This document shows positions 47,435 through 58,589 of a stretch of DNA of 64,000 bases, piece by piece; the stretch's first letter is position 1; each line of letters opens with the position of its first letter. The stretch spans positions 6,029,501 to 6,093,500 of the forward strand of contig OU612074.1 in assembly GCA_914767715.1 (NCBI GenBank), written 5' to 3'. Below the pieces are notes generated by a model, which was not told the origin of the DNA, ran no database searches, and saw nothing but the letters and a program-made list of their open reading frames with translations. The DNA comes from Membranipora membranacea. Lineage: Eukaryota; Bryozoa; Gymnolaemata; Cheilostomatida; Membraniporidae. A program made the translations under genes and the position numbers.

Positions 47435-49110
47435 GAAACAAAAGATACTAAGCGGTCATATGCTATTTGGCTGATGGCATACCTCAAATGTAGGCGGAAT
47501 TTGCCTACATGAGACACTTTTGATTTTTCAAGGACAGAAAAAAAATGAAGTTGTATCATACCACTGGTGCCAACGTCAAGCTCACAACAAAACCCTAATC
47601 AATTATTCCTGTGTCAATTTTTAGACGGCCGCTAGGAGGCAAAAGGAAATGCAGAATAAATTAAATGTTGTCAAACCTCAGATGTGAATGCCTGAATTCT
47701 ATAAGCTTTTCCTGTTTCTGAGGCACTCCAGTTAACAGGGATATATTCATAAAAAAAGGCCAGCAGTCTATGTCCACCTACTTTTCAGCAGGAATATATT
47801 TTAAAGAAACCGCTACAACTGCCATTACTTTGACTACACATTGACCCTATTCATGTTTACCCTCAACAGTTGATCCCCTGAGCACCTGATGGTCGATGGG
47901 GGTTCAAAATAAGGGCAGTTCTAGGGGTAAATGGTAGGGATTATTTAGGGATTTTAATGTTGTACTTCTCTCGTCAGAAAAATGTACTAACTATAACACT
48001 GGACACTAACTTTAGTTCCACTTAAATGCTGTAAACATTCAATTACTATCAATGATGCTTCCAACGTCAAATGATAAATATACGAGTACAAATAAATTCA
48101 ACTCAACTTTACAATGCCATAAAAAAGGTATCACAATACGTCTGTCAATTTCTTTGAAAACAGCCCCTAAAAGTTTAAACTGAAGGGCTGTGTTACAGTG
48201 CCCATTCTGCTTGGGGCAGTACAAGTGACAAACTACTGCATTTGGAATGAGCTTTTCAGCTAATGTTGAACACATTCATAGATTTGGTTTGACCTGATTT
48301 GGGTTGGATCTGTGTTGACTGGTGAAGATATAAATATTGATTTTCACAGAATATGTTTGTAATGTACATCCACTAAAAGAGGAGACAGTCTTTTAAATAT
48401 ATGATAATAGGATGTGATTTGCCACAATTTCTTAGCTGAGCAAATGTCCCAATCCTATAAGCGCTACTTTAGCTTTGAACTCAGTTATCTGTTATTCAGA
48501 GATGCTCAGACAATAACATCCATGATCTTCATTGTACCAGCTATCTGATCATCCTCGATTGTCGATATCTACTCGAATCTCTTTTAAAATATGGACAATT
48601 TTTAAATTCTGATATCACACTCTTATGCTCTTATTCTTGTCACCTAACACAAAGCATAACTGTTCATAAATTGGCATAACATCGCATAAACCTGTTTTTG
48701 TTGTTCAGCAACCAAAATGATTGATCAATTTGTGCAGAATAGCATTATTTATAAGGTCTGTTGGCAAAGAGGAACCTTAAAATAAATTAATGACCCTGTT
48801 TATTTGTGGTTCAATGGACGTTAGATGTAGATGAAAATGATTCAGATATAGAAATGACAGCAAGGCACTGCAAGACATATAAGCCTCATTTTTACAGAAT
48901 AAATCATATTTTGTTCTAGACGTGAATGTATTTTTTTATGTGTTTATATACTGTTTATTCCAAATGCTTAGAATGTCATATCATTAACATCATCATCACC
49001 AGTTTTGACAGGGCAGGATCCTTGGACTTGTAAGTGGTAGGGTCGAATAGGGTTTGGGTAGGAGGGCACTGTTGTTATACCTTTTGCAAGTGGGGTATCG
49101 GGACCTCCAC
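47435..49110 (-). repeat. Upstream segment paralogous to 53981-55780
   Basis: Direct copy of the region upstream of gene E, offset about 6.5-6.7 kb, with many indels. Shared phrases include TTGTTCAGCAACCAAA and TTGTGGTTCAATG. With the orphan promoter, it shows that the whole 5' half of a family gene was duplicated here. No coding content. Confidence 0.7.
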
Positions 49111-49134
49111 AAGAAAGTTAATAAAAATACAGCC

Positions 49135-50030
49135 ACTGTCTACCTACAGCTTTCCTTTTTAAGTAGAAGTTCCAAAGTTAGAAGGTGATGGTTTGAAAGG
49201 CAGGGTAGATATATCTCTCCACCAATTGTTTGTGGTATGTTGAAGTATCTGGTGGCAAGAATCTGGTCTTGATACTGAAAACTTGCAGTGTCTCCCCAGT
49301 TACAGACCTCAGTTTGAACTTTTATGCGTTTCTGATGGAGTTTACTTTTCCGTACCAGTACTTTGGTCAAACTGATATATTACTTCAAAGACAAAAAACT
49401 GCCTGAATCACAATCTTATTGCTATTAGATGAATGAGCGAGACCTGCTCTGTTTCTTACTTACAAATTGCCAAAAGAAACAACTATTTTATGTAAAGCGA
49501 AAGTTTTGTAGAAAAAGCAACACTATTTATAATTATGAGACCCCCCAGATGAATCCAGTTTTGTTTCTCTTTATTTGAAAGCTTTGGCAAGAGATAACAA
49601 TGTTTTAAATCAAACCGAAAACAGTCAAATCCTCTTTATGCAGATCCTAACCACGTGCCTCAAATCAATTTTCAAATATCTACAAGTTGACAAATAGAGA
49701 AGGTAAACAGTTCACTTTGCATATAAAGGCAGAATATAATGGTTTTCCTTTTCAACTAGGAAGTTTAAAAGTTAAAAGGCTATGGTGTTAAAGGCAGGAT
49801 ATTGCCACCCTTTATTTTTTGTATGTTGACTGTCTCTGGTGGCAAGAATCTGGCCCTGATACCAAAAACTTGCAATATGTCCCCAGTACCAAATCAGATG
49901 GTCACAAGTATCTATTTGATTTTACGCTTTTCTGCTGAAAATTACATCAGCCTTCATTTAAACACTACCGACGCTGGTCAAATCTTTGGATGACAATTTA
50001 ATCATTGATAGCTGTGCAGGTAATAATCCA
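49135..50030 (+). repeat. Dispersed repeat X, two head-to-tail copies
   Basis: Copies at about 49140-49480 and 49740-50020 share TGGCAAGAATCTGG, AAAACTTGCA and TCCCCAGT. They match, in reverse, 61870-62760, so a block of nearly 2 kb was copied in inverted orientation. Other copies are at 52080-52240, 58590-58760 and 60730-60960. No terminal repeats or coding content are recognised. Confidence 0.7.
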
Positions 50031-50689
50031 ATACACTTAAAAAAAGTCCTAATGTGAGCAAGCGAGCAAGCTAACGGATCAATTTTCATTGTCTTAATGT
50101 GCAAGGCTTAGTCAGCAACATATTTTCCATCCATTCCATCCATCAAATTCCTAATTCTTTTCAGAAATCCATGATTCGTATTCGCCGCTAAGACTAGAGA
50201 ATATTAATGTTAAACCTCTAACTTGGTTGCGATACAACAAACTTTCCACTGGATTTTTGGAATATCTGATAATGATGTTATTCTCACTGTAGGCTACATT
50301 GATTCTATCGATGATATTTATGTTGAAAACAGTTCTTATTGAGGAAGTGCATCGTTTTTACCAATACTTACCTTTAAGATAAATCCTGTAACTTCTCACT
50401 TGTGGGTGAGGGCAACTCCGAAACTATTCAAAATCAAAACTACATATTAGGCAACATAGTTTTGGATGTCCATGCAAAGAATGTGGAACTTTGCATTTTA
50501 GCAGATTAGCTTGATTAACATTTCTCTTTTTTTGAAGATGACTCACACTATCTTAATTTGAACTGAAGAATTTAACTTATACATGACCCCAATGAGATAT
50601 GTGTCATGTAACTTAGAAATCAATTTCAAATTACACAACAGCTTACTTTACCCATTCATCCCCAATTTATATATTTGAGCTTCAGCAGG

Positions 50690-50985
50690 CGGTTAGCGTG
50701 TTTGATCTCAGCGTGAGGGTCCTGAGTTCAAATCCCAGTGAAGTTAGATATTTACTTACCATCTCTTGTTTAACTTTTTTGTACATATATATTTAGTGTT
50801 TTGTATTATGTAGTGGGTGTCAGTATGTAATCTCGACCACCAAGTAGTAAAAGAGAAAATTCAACAACAGCTTACTTTACCGATTCATCTCCAATTTATA
50901 GCTGTAAGCTTCAGGGGGCCGGCATTGCTAAGTGGTTAGCGAGTTCTCTGTGTGAGAGGCTCGAGTTCAATTCAAATATATTACA
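50690..50985 (+). mobile_element. Two tRNA-like SINE heads (family 4) in tandem
   Basis: 50690-50755 has GGCGGTTAGCGTGTTTGATC and B box GAGTTCAAATCCC. 50925-50980 has GGTTAGCGAGTTCTCTGTGT with a decayed B box. Both are preceded by the same ACAGCTTACTTTACC phrase, and a third copy is inverted at 61188-61262. Confidence 0.55.
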
Positions 50986-51219
50986 TACATTAAATTTCAT
51001 CTCTTTATATATGCAGTCCATCCAATGTTAGACTCATGGTTTTTAGACCACTGCGACAAAGGAGGAGTAAAACAAAACTAAAACTGTTCTGTTTCGGTAC
51101 CTATTTATTACTACTGACACCCACTACATCTTTAAATTTCACCTTCATAATGTAAATTTGAATATGTGACAGTTTATTCGAATTGGTAAATAAGGCACCG
51201 AAAAAAGCAAGGAGGAGCA

Positions 51220-51690
51220 TGGGGAGTTACGGGCATCTGACACCATGATTTTTCACTCTATTTTAACACCTTCATAATCATCCAAAAAATAGATGATTAT
51301 TCTTGGCATCCAGTGTTCCAAAGTGTACGGGTATCCGACACCTGGTTTACCATTCTTACCAAGGACTGCGGCTAGTTATATAAACTCTGTTTTTTCACAC
51401 TATTTTTACACCTTCATAATCATCCAAAAATCAAATGATTATTCTAGGCATCCAGTCTTCCAAAGTGTACGGGCATCTGATTAACATTAATACCAAGTAC
51501 TGCGGCTAGTAATATAAACTCTGCTTTTTCACCCTATTTTTACACCTTCATAATCATCCAAAAAGCAGATGAGTATTATTGGCATCCAGTCTTCCAAAGT
51601 GTACGGGCATCCGACACCTGGTTTACATTCATGCCAAAGACTGCGGCTAGTAATCTAAACTTTGTTTTCTATTTTATTTTCATACCTCAA
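51220..51690. repeat. Minisatellite, ~134-142-base unit, about 3.3 copies
   Basis: The unit contains CACCTTCATAATCATCCAAA, CATCCAGTCTTCCAAAGTGT, ACGGGCATC and GACTGCGGCTAGT. CACCTTCAT starts at 51267, 51409 and 51543; a decayed fourth start is near 51670. Confidence 0.85.
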
Positions 51691-52519
51691 TATGCTATCC
51701 ACCAAGCAGGTGGATATAACTATCTGCCTGTAGGCCTCAACAAAGAGGTTTGCGCTGTATTCTATGGCTGTTATCACTGAGAAAAATTGTTAGGGGAGGT
51801 CGGCAACATAATTGGAGAACAATATTCAGGCTATCTACCTCATAGGTGGTATAGAATGGACAGCCATCCACACCCCTGAAGTTATGTGACATTCATGATC
51901 GCGGCATTTCTAGTTATATGATATTGAATTGATTTTATGATTGGCAAATATATCCTTCAGACAAGTTCACACAACTCCAATCTATGAAGAAATGTAACTG
52001 CAATAAAGTATTTTCTATGGTTATGCTGTAGGTAGATATCGATATCAAGAAAAGATGAGATCACTTCAGGATGATAAATGGTGGTTAATGTCCTTACACA
52101 ATTTTTTTTCTTTCTTAAGTCTTTCAAGTACTCTAGGGTTGGCCAAAGTACTGTTGGGAAAAAAAAAGTCTCCAGCAGACACACATAAAATTATTTAGAT
52201 GGAGTGACCATCTGGTTTAGAACTGGAGAGGTCAACATACCACAACCAAGGGGTTTAACAATATCCGAACCTACAAATTTCCTAGATGTGCTCTGATTTA
52301 TGATGATTTGATTGTAATATAATAATTCGAGAGAAAGTTGAATGAGGTTTTTTTCTTACAACAAAAAGGGCAGCAATAATAAAAAATTTTTGAGTCATAT
52401 TTTTATTTATGTTGCAAGTTAGTCAAACAAACATTTTTTTAATTCTTGAAGAAACAAACGGAATTCATCTATCTTGATAATAACATTATGACACAGTTTC
52501 AAAGATAATTAATGAACAG
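51691..52519. other. No gene recognised; contains one repeat X copy
   Basis: Non-coding flank downstream of gene E. A minus-strand repeat X copy is at about 52080-52240. Confidence 0.45.
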
Positions 52520-52530
52520 TTTATTTTATT
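52520..52530 (-). terminator. Polyadenylation signals of gene E
   Basis: Two overlapping AATAAA on the minus strand, about 75 bases after the stop codon of gene E. Confidence 0.65.
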
Positions 52531-52599
52531 AGCATAAACTGGCATAGAAGCTTGCTGAAGAACAATCAAAGTGTCCTCTCCCGTTTTCTGGTTCTTCAT

Positions 52600-53549
52600 C
52601 TAGCTGACATAGCTATAGTGACCTAACAAAAATATAAATAGATTAGAATGTTTGATGTTTGAAATCTTTCTATGAAATAATGTGTGCCAATATAGCGAAA
52701 TCTGATGAATGGGAATCCCCGGTGTTAATATTTCATTAAAATTACCTCCGAAGGTACGTCCTCCTGTTCGTCCATTATCATCTCCATGTCCTCTTCTGCT
52801 TCCATCATCACGACCATTATGACCATCGTGACCATTTCCACCCTGACCATCATCACCGTCTTTTCCGCCATTATCGCCATGTCCACCATTTCCACCGTTT
52901 CGACCTTTATCGTCTTGTCCGCCATTTCCACCATTATCGCCATGTCCACCATTTCCATCATTTCGGCCATTATCGTCATGTCCGCCGTCTCCGCCATTAT
53001 CGCCATGACCACCATTTCCCTCGCTTCGGCCATTATCGTCATGTCCGCCATTTCCACCATTATCGCCATGTCCACCATTTCCATCATTTCCACCTCCATT
53101 CATTTCATTGTTTCTATCACCGCCATCAATACCATCTCCATTGCTGCTACCTCCTCTTTTAGGAGCAGGTGCATATGCAGCAAGGCAAAGGCCTATAACA
53201 AAAAGGCAGGGTTCAGTATGTGAAACAACAGACTGTGATAATTGTAGTAATAATTGATACAAGGCTTATCACAACTTCCCCCAATACATTGCGCAAGAAA
53301 TCATTAATTTTGTCTTTTATATCAGATCTGAGCAATGGGTTTTTCAAAATTGGGCATCAAAAATGATACTTCCTGATTCCATATCGCTCAGATAGCAAAC
53401 ATATTTATATATAAGATTCAACACTTGCAAAACATATGAAAGATAAAAAATTGTTATTCGCAAACAAAGCTGCAATTCAAGGAGATTAAATAATACCCAA
53501 ACTCACCAATAATGACAGCAAACACAGCTAAGGCGGTGAAATTATTCAT
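52600..53549 (-). CDS. Gene E: secreted Gly/Asn/Asp/His-rich repeat protein, 170 residues
   Basis: Coding exons on the minus strand: 53507-53549, 52746-53192 and 52600-52622. Both introns are phase 1. The signal peptide is MNNFTALAVFAVIIGLCLA. The mature start AYAPAPKRGGSSNGDG is almost shared with F. Residues 53-133 hold four imperfect copies of a 21-residue unit with core NGGHGDNGGNGGHDDNGR; the last copy decays. The C-terminal part has NGHDGHNGRDD, GDDNGRTGGRTFGG and the end HYSYVS. There is no Cys after the signal peptide, no aromatic core and no TSP1 domain; the chain is expected to be disordered and hydrophilic, with possible metal binding through Asp/His (inferred). The D positions do not fit RTX calcium repeats. 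Head to head with gene F, 3.1 kb between TATA boxes. Long open frames in other phases here follow from the repeat. Confidence 0.88.
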
Positions 53550-53808
53550 CTAAAACAAAATAAAAGAATCTTCTGATAATGTGAAATTTCCATGTGATGG
53601 CAAGATATCAAAATATTTTGACTGTTCAAAAAAATATTATTGAAAATCTCATCCAGAAGACCTCAAATGATCATGATTAAGTGAAACTGCTTTAAAATTG
53701 CAATTAACAAATTTGATATTTTGTGATCATTTATTTTATACTTCATTTAAAAACATTAATACTAAAATTAAATATAATTTAAAATTGTAACATAATTAAG
53801 CTACTTAC

Positions 53809-53980
53809 CTCGAATGTTGTAGTACTCAGGCAAGTTTTCAAACTTTTTGATTAGAGTTAGCCACATGTCTGCCTTTTATAGTTTTCCTGTCAAGAAAAAT
53901 CTCATTAATTATGCACAGTTACATGGCACACAAACATGTGGGGGCTTCCACTTGTTCCGCTTTTATCAGGTACAAGGAAT
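53809..53980 (-). promoter_or_regulatory. Promoter and 5' UTR exon of gene E
   Basis: TATAAAAG at 53873-53880 (minus strand) is followed by GCAGACATGTGGCTAACTC; the first exon ends ACAACATTCGAG at 53809 before GTAAGT. GCATAATTAATGAG is at 53901-53915. TACCTGATAAAAGCGGAACA with GCCCCCACATG is at about 53934-53976. Confidence 0.82.
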
Positions 53981-55780
53981 TTAAAACAAGGAAAACAAAA
54001 AGTTCAATTGATTTTTTGGTTGTTGCTATGACTAATGTGTAGGAGGAATTTGACTACTTGTCACATTTTTTTATTCTTCTATGATAGGAAAACAATGAAG
54101 TGGCATAAAACGACTGGTACCTTAATCCAGCTCACTAGAAAAGATGTTACCAATATACATGTGTACAAGCTGTGCATGGGCATGTCAAATTTGCATTTAA
54201 GATAAATGGCAATGTAGGCTTCAAAGAAATACTGAATTAATTAAATATTTTAAAACCTCAAAATTTTAAGTGTTAATTGGTTTTCATAGTATCTTGTTCT
54301 GATCTGTTTCTTTGTTTTGTGAAAATAATAATAATTTAATTTAATGGTTAATAATCCATATCGTTGATGGGCCAGTTTAAGTTATATATATTGTAGTCTC
54401 TTATAGCCAAATTGATATATTGGCTTTCCCTGTTTTTGAGATGCTCTAGTGATTAGGGCTATCCTCATAGGGACGGCCATAAATCATGGCTCTTCTGCTC
54501 TTCATTGTGTATTATTTTGTCGTTATTTTGAAAACTCATTGTGCTTATTAATGTTTACCATCAACACGTACTCCATTTTAACAACCTTTCGATGATAGAA
54601 AAAATGGGGTCAATGGGTTTTGAATGTTGTACGACACAAGATATAAATACTGATTTTGACAGAAAAAATTGCAAATGTACATGAGTCATTGACACTAAAT
54701 ATCTCCAAAATTACAAGCATGTCATATTCATATCTAAACATATGCACCTATTATTAGTTAACCACAGGAAGAAGGGGATCATTGGCTTATCTAATAGCTT
54801 CTGTTTGCTCACCCTCTGCATGGACCGGCATTTAATAACACTTTGTCTCGTCGAACTAGGTCATGAAATACATGCTGGAGCCATCATCATAATAAAGTGT
54901 GGGTTGTATTCTTGCTCTGTTGGTAACACCTCCCGATATTGGGTTTCATATTGAATGTCTTAGTCTAAATAAGAGCAATGGAAACCTTTCAAATACCAAT
55001 CCTTCTCAACATTTCTCAACCACAAAGGTTGGCCCCCTCTTTATCACTCTATAATCAATAGATATGTGTTGGATGCTTGTCCAATGCTTGACAATGATTC
55101 GCCACAATTTTTAGCCAAGCAGCTATCACGATCTTCAAAGCTCTACTGTAGTTTTAAACTCAGGTCATTATGGAATGATATTCATTGACCTCTAGCTTTT
55201 ATTTTTATTAGAAATCTGCAGAATGAAAAATATGTTGTTCAGGATTGTTCAGACAATAACATTCCTGATCGCCGTTGTACCAGCTGTCTCATTATCTTTT
55301 TTTGCCCACATCTACTCAAATCTTTTTCCAAATTCTGACATCACATTCTTCCGCTGTTATTTTTGTCACATAACACACAGGAGTACTGTGTACAAGTTGG
55401 CATATCATCACATGAACCTTTTTGTTGTCGTTCAGCAACCAAATGATTGATTGATTTGTTCAGAATAGTATCATTTATAAGGCTGGTTGGCAAACAGGAA
55501 TCTAAAAATAAATTAATGATCCTATTTTTTGTGGTTCAATGCCTCTCTATTTTTCAAGCCAACACCTATATTAGATAACTAGATCAACAGACACTGTTCA
55601 TCATGTGCCAATAAGTATATTCCAAATCCTTGGCAAAGTTATATCATCACCATCACCATCATTGGCAGGGCAGTATGAATGGGTTTTAAATTTTAAATGG
55701 AAGGGTCAATCAGGGTTTGTGTGGGAGGGGCACTGTTGTATCATCCACAGCAGGGGGGGGGGTATTTGGACCCCCACCCG
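53981..55780 (-). promoter_or_regulatory. Upstream region of gene E, conserved near end
   Basis: The first ~280 bases (to about 54260) match upstream sequence of B, F and G, with GTACCAGTCG and GGCATGTCAAATTTGCATTT as landmarks. The rest is shared with 47435-49110 only and is non-coding. No gene is seen. Confidence 0.6.
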
Positions 55781-56725
55781 TCCCATCCGTAAGAAGATGA
55801 CAAGCAGCTGGTGAGAGGACTTATTAGTCCCAATTGAGGTTGAGGGGCATCATATTGTGTCTGATCACTGCTGTGTCTGATACTCAAAATCTAAAACTAG
55901 CCAAACATATGTTGGAGATCAAGAACAAAACAGCGACAAAATTGACAATGATTGAATTAATGAGAGTGGAGAAGGATCAAACTTTCGTCAAATTATAATT
56001 CCAGAGTTCACAGGTGAACATTTGGAGGCAAAATACTTTTCAGATGAGAATAAAAAATTTTCACCAGGTCAATCTTCTCTCTGCAACAAAAATTTAGAAG
56101 ACAATATTTTCACAAGCTATATGGAAAGGCCTGACCCAAATAGGCGTAAAGGCATGTTTTGAGACAGGGAATTGAGCTGGGCAAGATTTCACATGTTTCT
56201 TGATGAACTCTGACCAATATCAGATTACGTTCTTTGCCAGTGATATAGCTACAACAGTATAATCCCTTAATAATCCCTACGAATAACACACCTGGCTCCC
56301 TGAGCATTTGGCAATGAAGAACAGCAATAGTATTAATGCGAATTCAAAAAACTGATGGCCTCATCCAGATTGACCTGCTAGAAAAAAAGAAAGCGCCATG
56401 GCCTGATGGACATACCTATTAATACACACCTTAACATTACAGTACATCATAAACAGGGGTAACAAGGGTATCAATGTAGCCGAGAAAAATAAGATATATA
56501 CAATCTTGACTGGCTTGACAGCGATGTGGATATGTTGAGCATTACAAACTACATCTAAGATGGAATTATGATGAATAAACCTACCATTTACACTTTAACT
56601 TCTGAGCTTTTAAAATAATTAATTGATTCAGTGATTCAGTGTAGCCTGCCTGCATTTATATTAAAGGCAAAACTAATATACCCATACAAAAATTGAAACA
56701 GGGAAATAGTTTGTTTAGGTTTCAT
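55781..56725. other. No gene recognised in the E-F spacer
   Basis: Non-coding sequence between the diverging genes E and F. A G8 run lies near 55750, just before it. Confidence 0.4.
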
Positions 56726-56734
56726 TGTTAGGCA

Positions 56735-57046
56735 CCAGCCAGTCGTATGATACCATTTCTTCATTGCTTTCCCGTCGTCGGATAACAAAAAAATACCTCT
56801 GTTGTCAAATTCCTCCTACATATTAGTCATAGTATCGACTGAAAAGCATTTGACCTTTTAGCCTCCATTGTTTTACATACCTTGTACCTGTCAAAAGCGG
56901 AACATGTTGCTGCCCCCATATGCCGTTTTGCAACATAGTGGTGCATAATTAATGAGAGTTTTTTAATTTAATACTATAAAAGGCAGAGCAGTGGCTTAAT
57001 CTAATCACAGAGTTTGGAAACTTGTCTGACCACAACAACTTTCAAG
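56735..57046 (+). promoter_or_regulatory. Promoter region and 5' UTR exon of gene F
   Basis: The far block CACCAGCCAGTCGTATGATA is at about 56733. CTTGTACCTGTCAAAAGCGG with TGCTGCCCCCATATG is at 56881-56922, GTGCATAATTAATGAGAG at 56941-56958, and TATAAAAG at 56975-56982. The non-coding exon ends ACAACTTTCAAG at 57046 before GTGAGT. Confidence 0.85.
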
Positions 57047-57285
57047 GTGAGTACCTCAATTATCTAACAGTTTTAAATTTTACTATAAGTTGGTAATAAT
57101 GTATGAACTAACCCTTTACAATAGAATCAAAACTTAACAACAGGTGCTGTGCTACTTCTTCACGGTCATTTGATGACTTTTGGATGGGATCTTTCAATAG
57201 ATTTTCAGTCCCCTGAAATCTGGTTCACACTTTTTTCTTTCTTTCCCTTAACTTATCAGATGATATTCTTGTTTTTTATTTATAG

Positions 57286-58244
57286 ATGAATAAGATTACC
57301 TCCCTAGCTGTGTTTGCTGCTGTTCTTGGTAAGTAATGTATCCTTTCATAACTTTGAATGGCAGCTTTATTCGCAAACACACATATCTTATCTTTATAAA
57401 GTTTTCGGAAATGCACATGCAAAAGTGCCAAATACAAACCTGTTGGAAATCAGAGTTGTGGGAACCTGCAAATATATTTTCACTGCCAGATTCCGCCCAA
57501 AAAGAAATGTTAATCTGATATTAAAAAAAAAATTCATGAGTACTGGGGGATAGTGTAACATCTACGCCTTTTACAAAACATGTGATTAGCTGAATAGTTC
57601 TTGAACAATTAACCCAAACTGAAACCTGCTGCTCTTTTGTAATAGGCCTTTGCCTTGCTGCATACGCACCTGCTCCTAAGAGAGGAAGCAGCAGCAATGG
57701 AGACGTTATTGATGGCGGTGATATCAACAATGAAATGAATGGAGGTGAAAATGATGGAAATGGTGGACATGGCGATAATGGCGGAAATGGCGGGCATGAC
57801 GATAATGGCCGAAACGATGGAAATGGTGGACATGGCGATAATGGTGGAAATGGCGGACAAGAAGATAATGGCCGAAACGGTGGAAATGGTGGACATGGCG
57901 ATAATGGCGGAAACGGCGGACATGATGATAATGGCCGAAACGATGGAAATGGTGGACATGCCGATAATGGTGGAAATGGCGGACATGACGATAATGGCCG
58001 AAACGGTGGTGGACATGGCGGAAATGACGGCAAAGGAGATGATAATGGAAGAAAAGGAGGACGTACTTATGGAGGTAAGTTGAGAAAAACTTATCACCCG
58101 AGATTCCAATTCCTCAGAATTTGGTCTTTGGCCTAAAATGAGATCATTGTTCATTCCATAGAATAATGCGTAGAAAAATTTCAAAAATCAAAGTTTCGAA
58201 ATTATTTATTTTTATTTTTAGGTCACTATAGCTACGTCAGCTAG
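57286..58244 (+). CDS. Gene F: secreted Gly/Asn/Asp/His-rich repeat protein, 164 residues
   Basis: Coding exons: 57286-57328, 57646-58074 and 58222-58244. Both introns are phase 1. The signal peptide is MNKITSLAVFAAVLGLCLA, nearly the same as in gene C. The mature protein starts AYAPAPKRGSSSNGDVIDGG. Residues 53-136 are four full copies of the 21-residue unit (core NGGHGDNGGNGGHDDNGR). The C-terminal part has GHGGNDGKGDDNGRKGGRTY and ends HYSYVS. No Cys after the signal peptide. Close paralog of E; the repeats are cleaner than in E, where the fourth copy is decayed. The 63-base DNA repeat also keeps other phases open, including a 191-codon antisense frame that is a shadow. Role unknown; an extracellular disordered, hydrated or metal-binding polymer is a reasonable inference. 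Confidence 0.88.
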
Positions 58245-58405
58245 ATAAAGAAAGAGAAAGTGGGAAAGGATACTTTGATTGTTCATCATCAAGCTTCTAT
58301 GTTCTTTCTTTGATTATTTTTATTAGCGAAAACAAGTATTCATTTTTTAACTTTGTGTCACAATTTTTTTAGCTAGATGCATTAAAACTGATTCCTAAAC
58401 AATGA

Positions 58406-58411
58406 AATAAA
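58406..58411 (+). terminator. Polyadenylation signal of gene F
   Basis: AATAAA 162 bases after the stop codon of gene F. Confidence 0.65.
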
Positions 58412-58589
58412 ATTTATGTTTGATTTTTATGCAACAGAAATAAACATATTTGTCAAAACACTTGACATGATCACTGTGCGTATTCTTGTGTGAAAAGCAA
58501 TCTCCATTCAAATAATGACTGAACCATTAAATATCAGGAGCGCATAGTTGTTACAAAAGTGTAATACTTATATTGAATGGATCAAATGC

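Noticed and set aside
57609-58184. 191-codon antisense frame opposite gene F, with 113-170-codon frames in other phases of E and F
   Set aside because: The 63-base coding repeat lacks stops in several phases, so long shadow frames are expected. Only the sense frame has leader, splice sites and paralog conservation.
52600-58244. RTX-type calcium repeat in E and F
   Set aside because: The Gly-Gly and Asp spacing does not follow GGxGxDxUx and there is no hydrophobic position.
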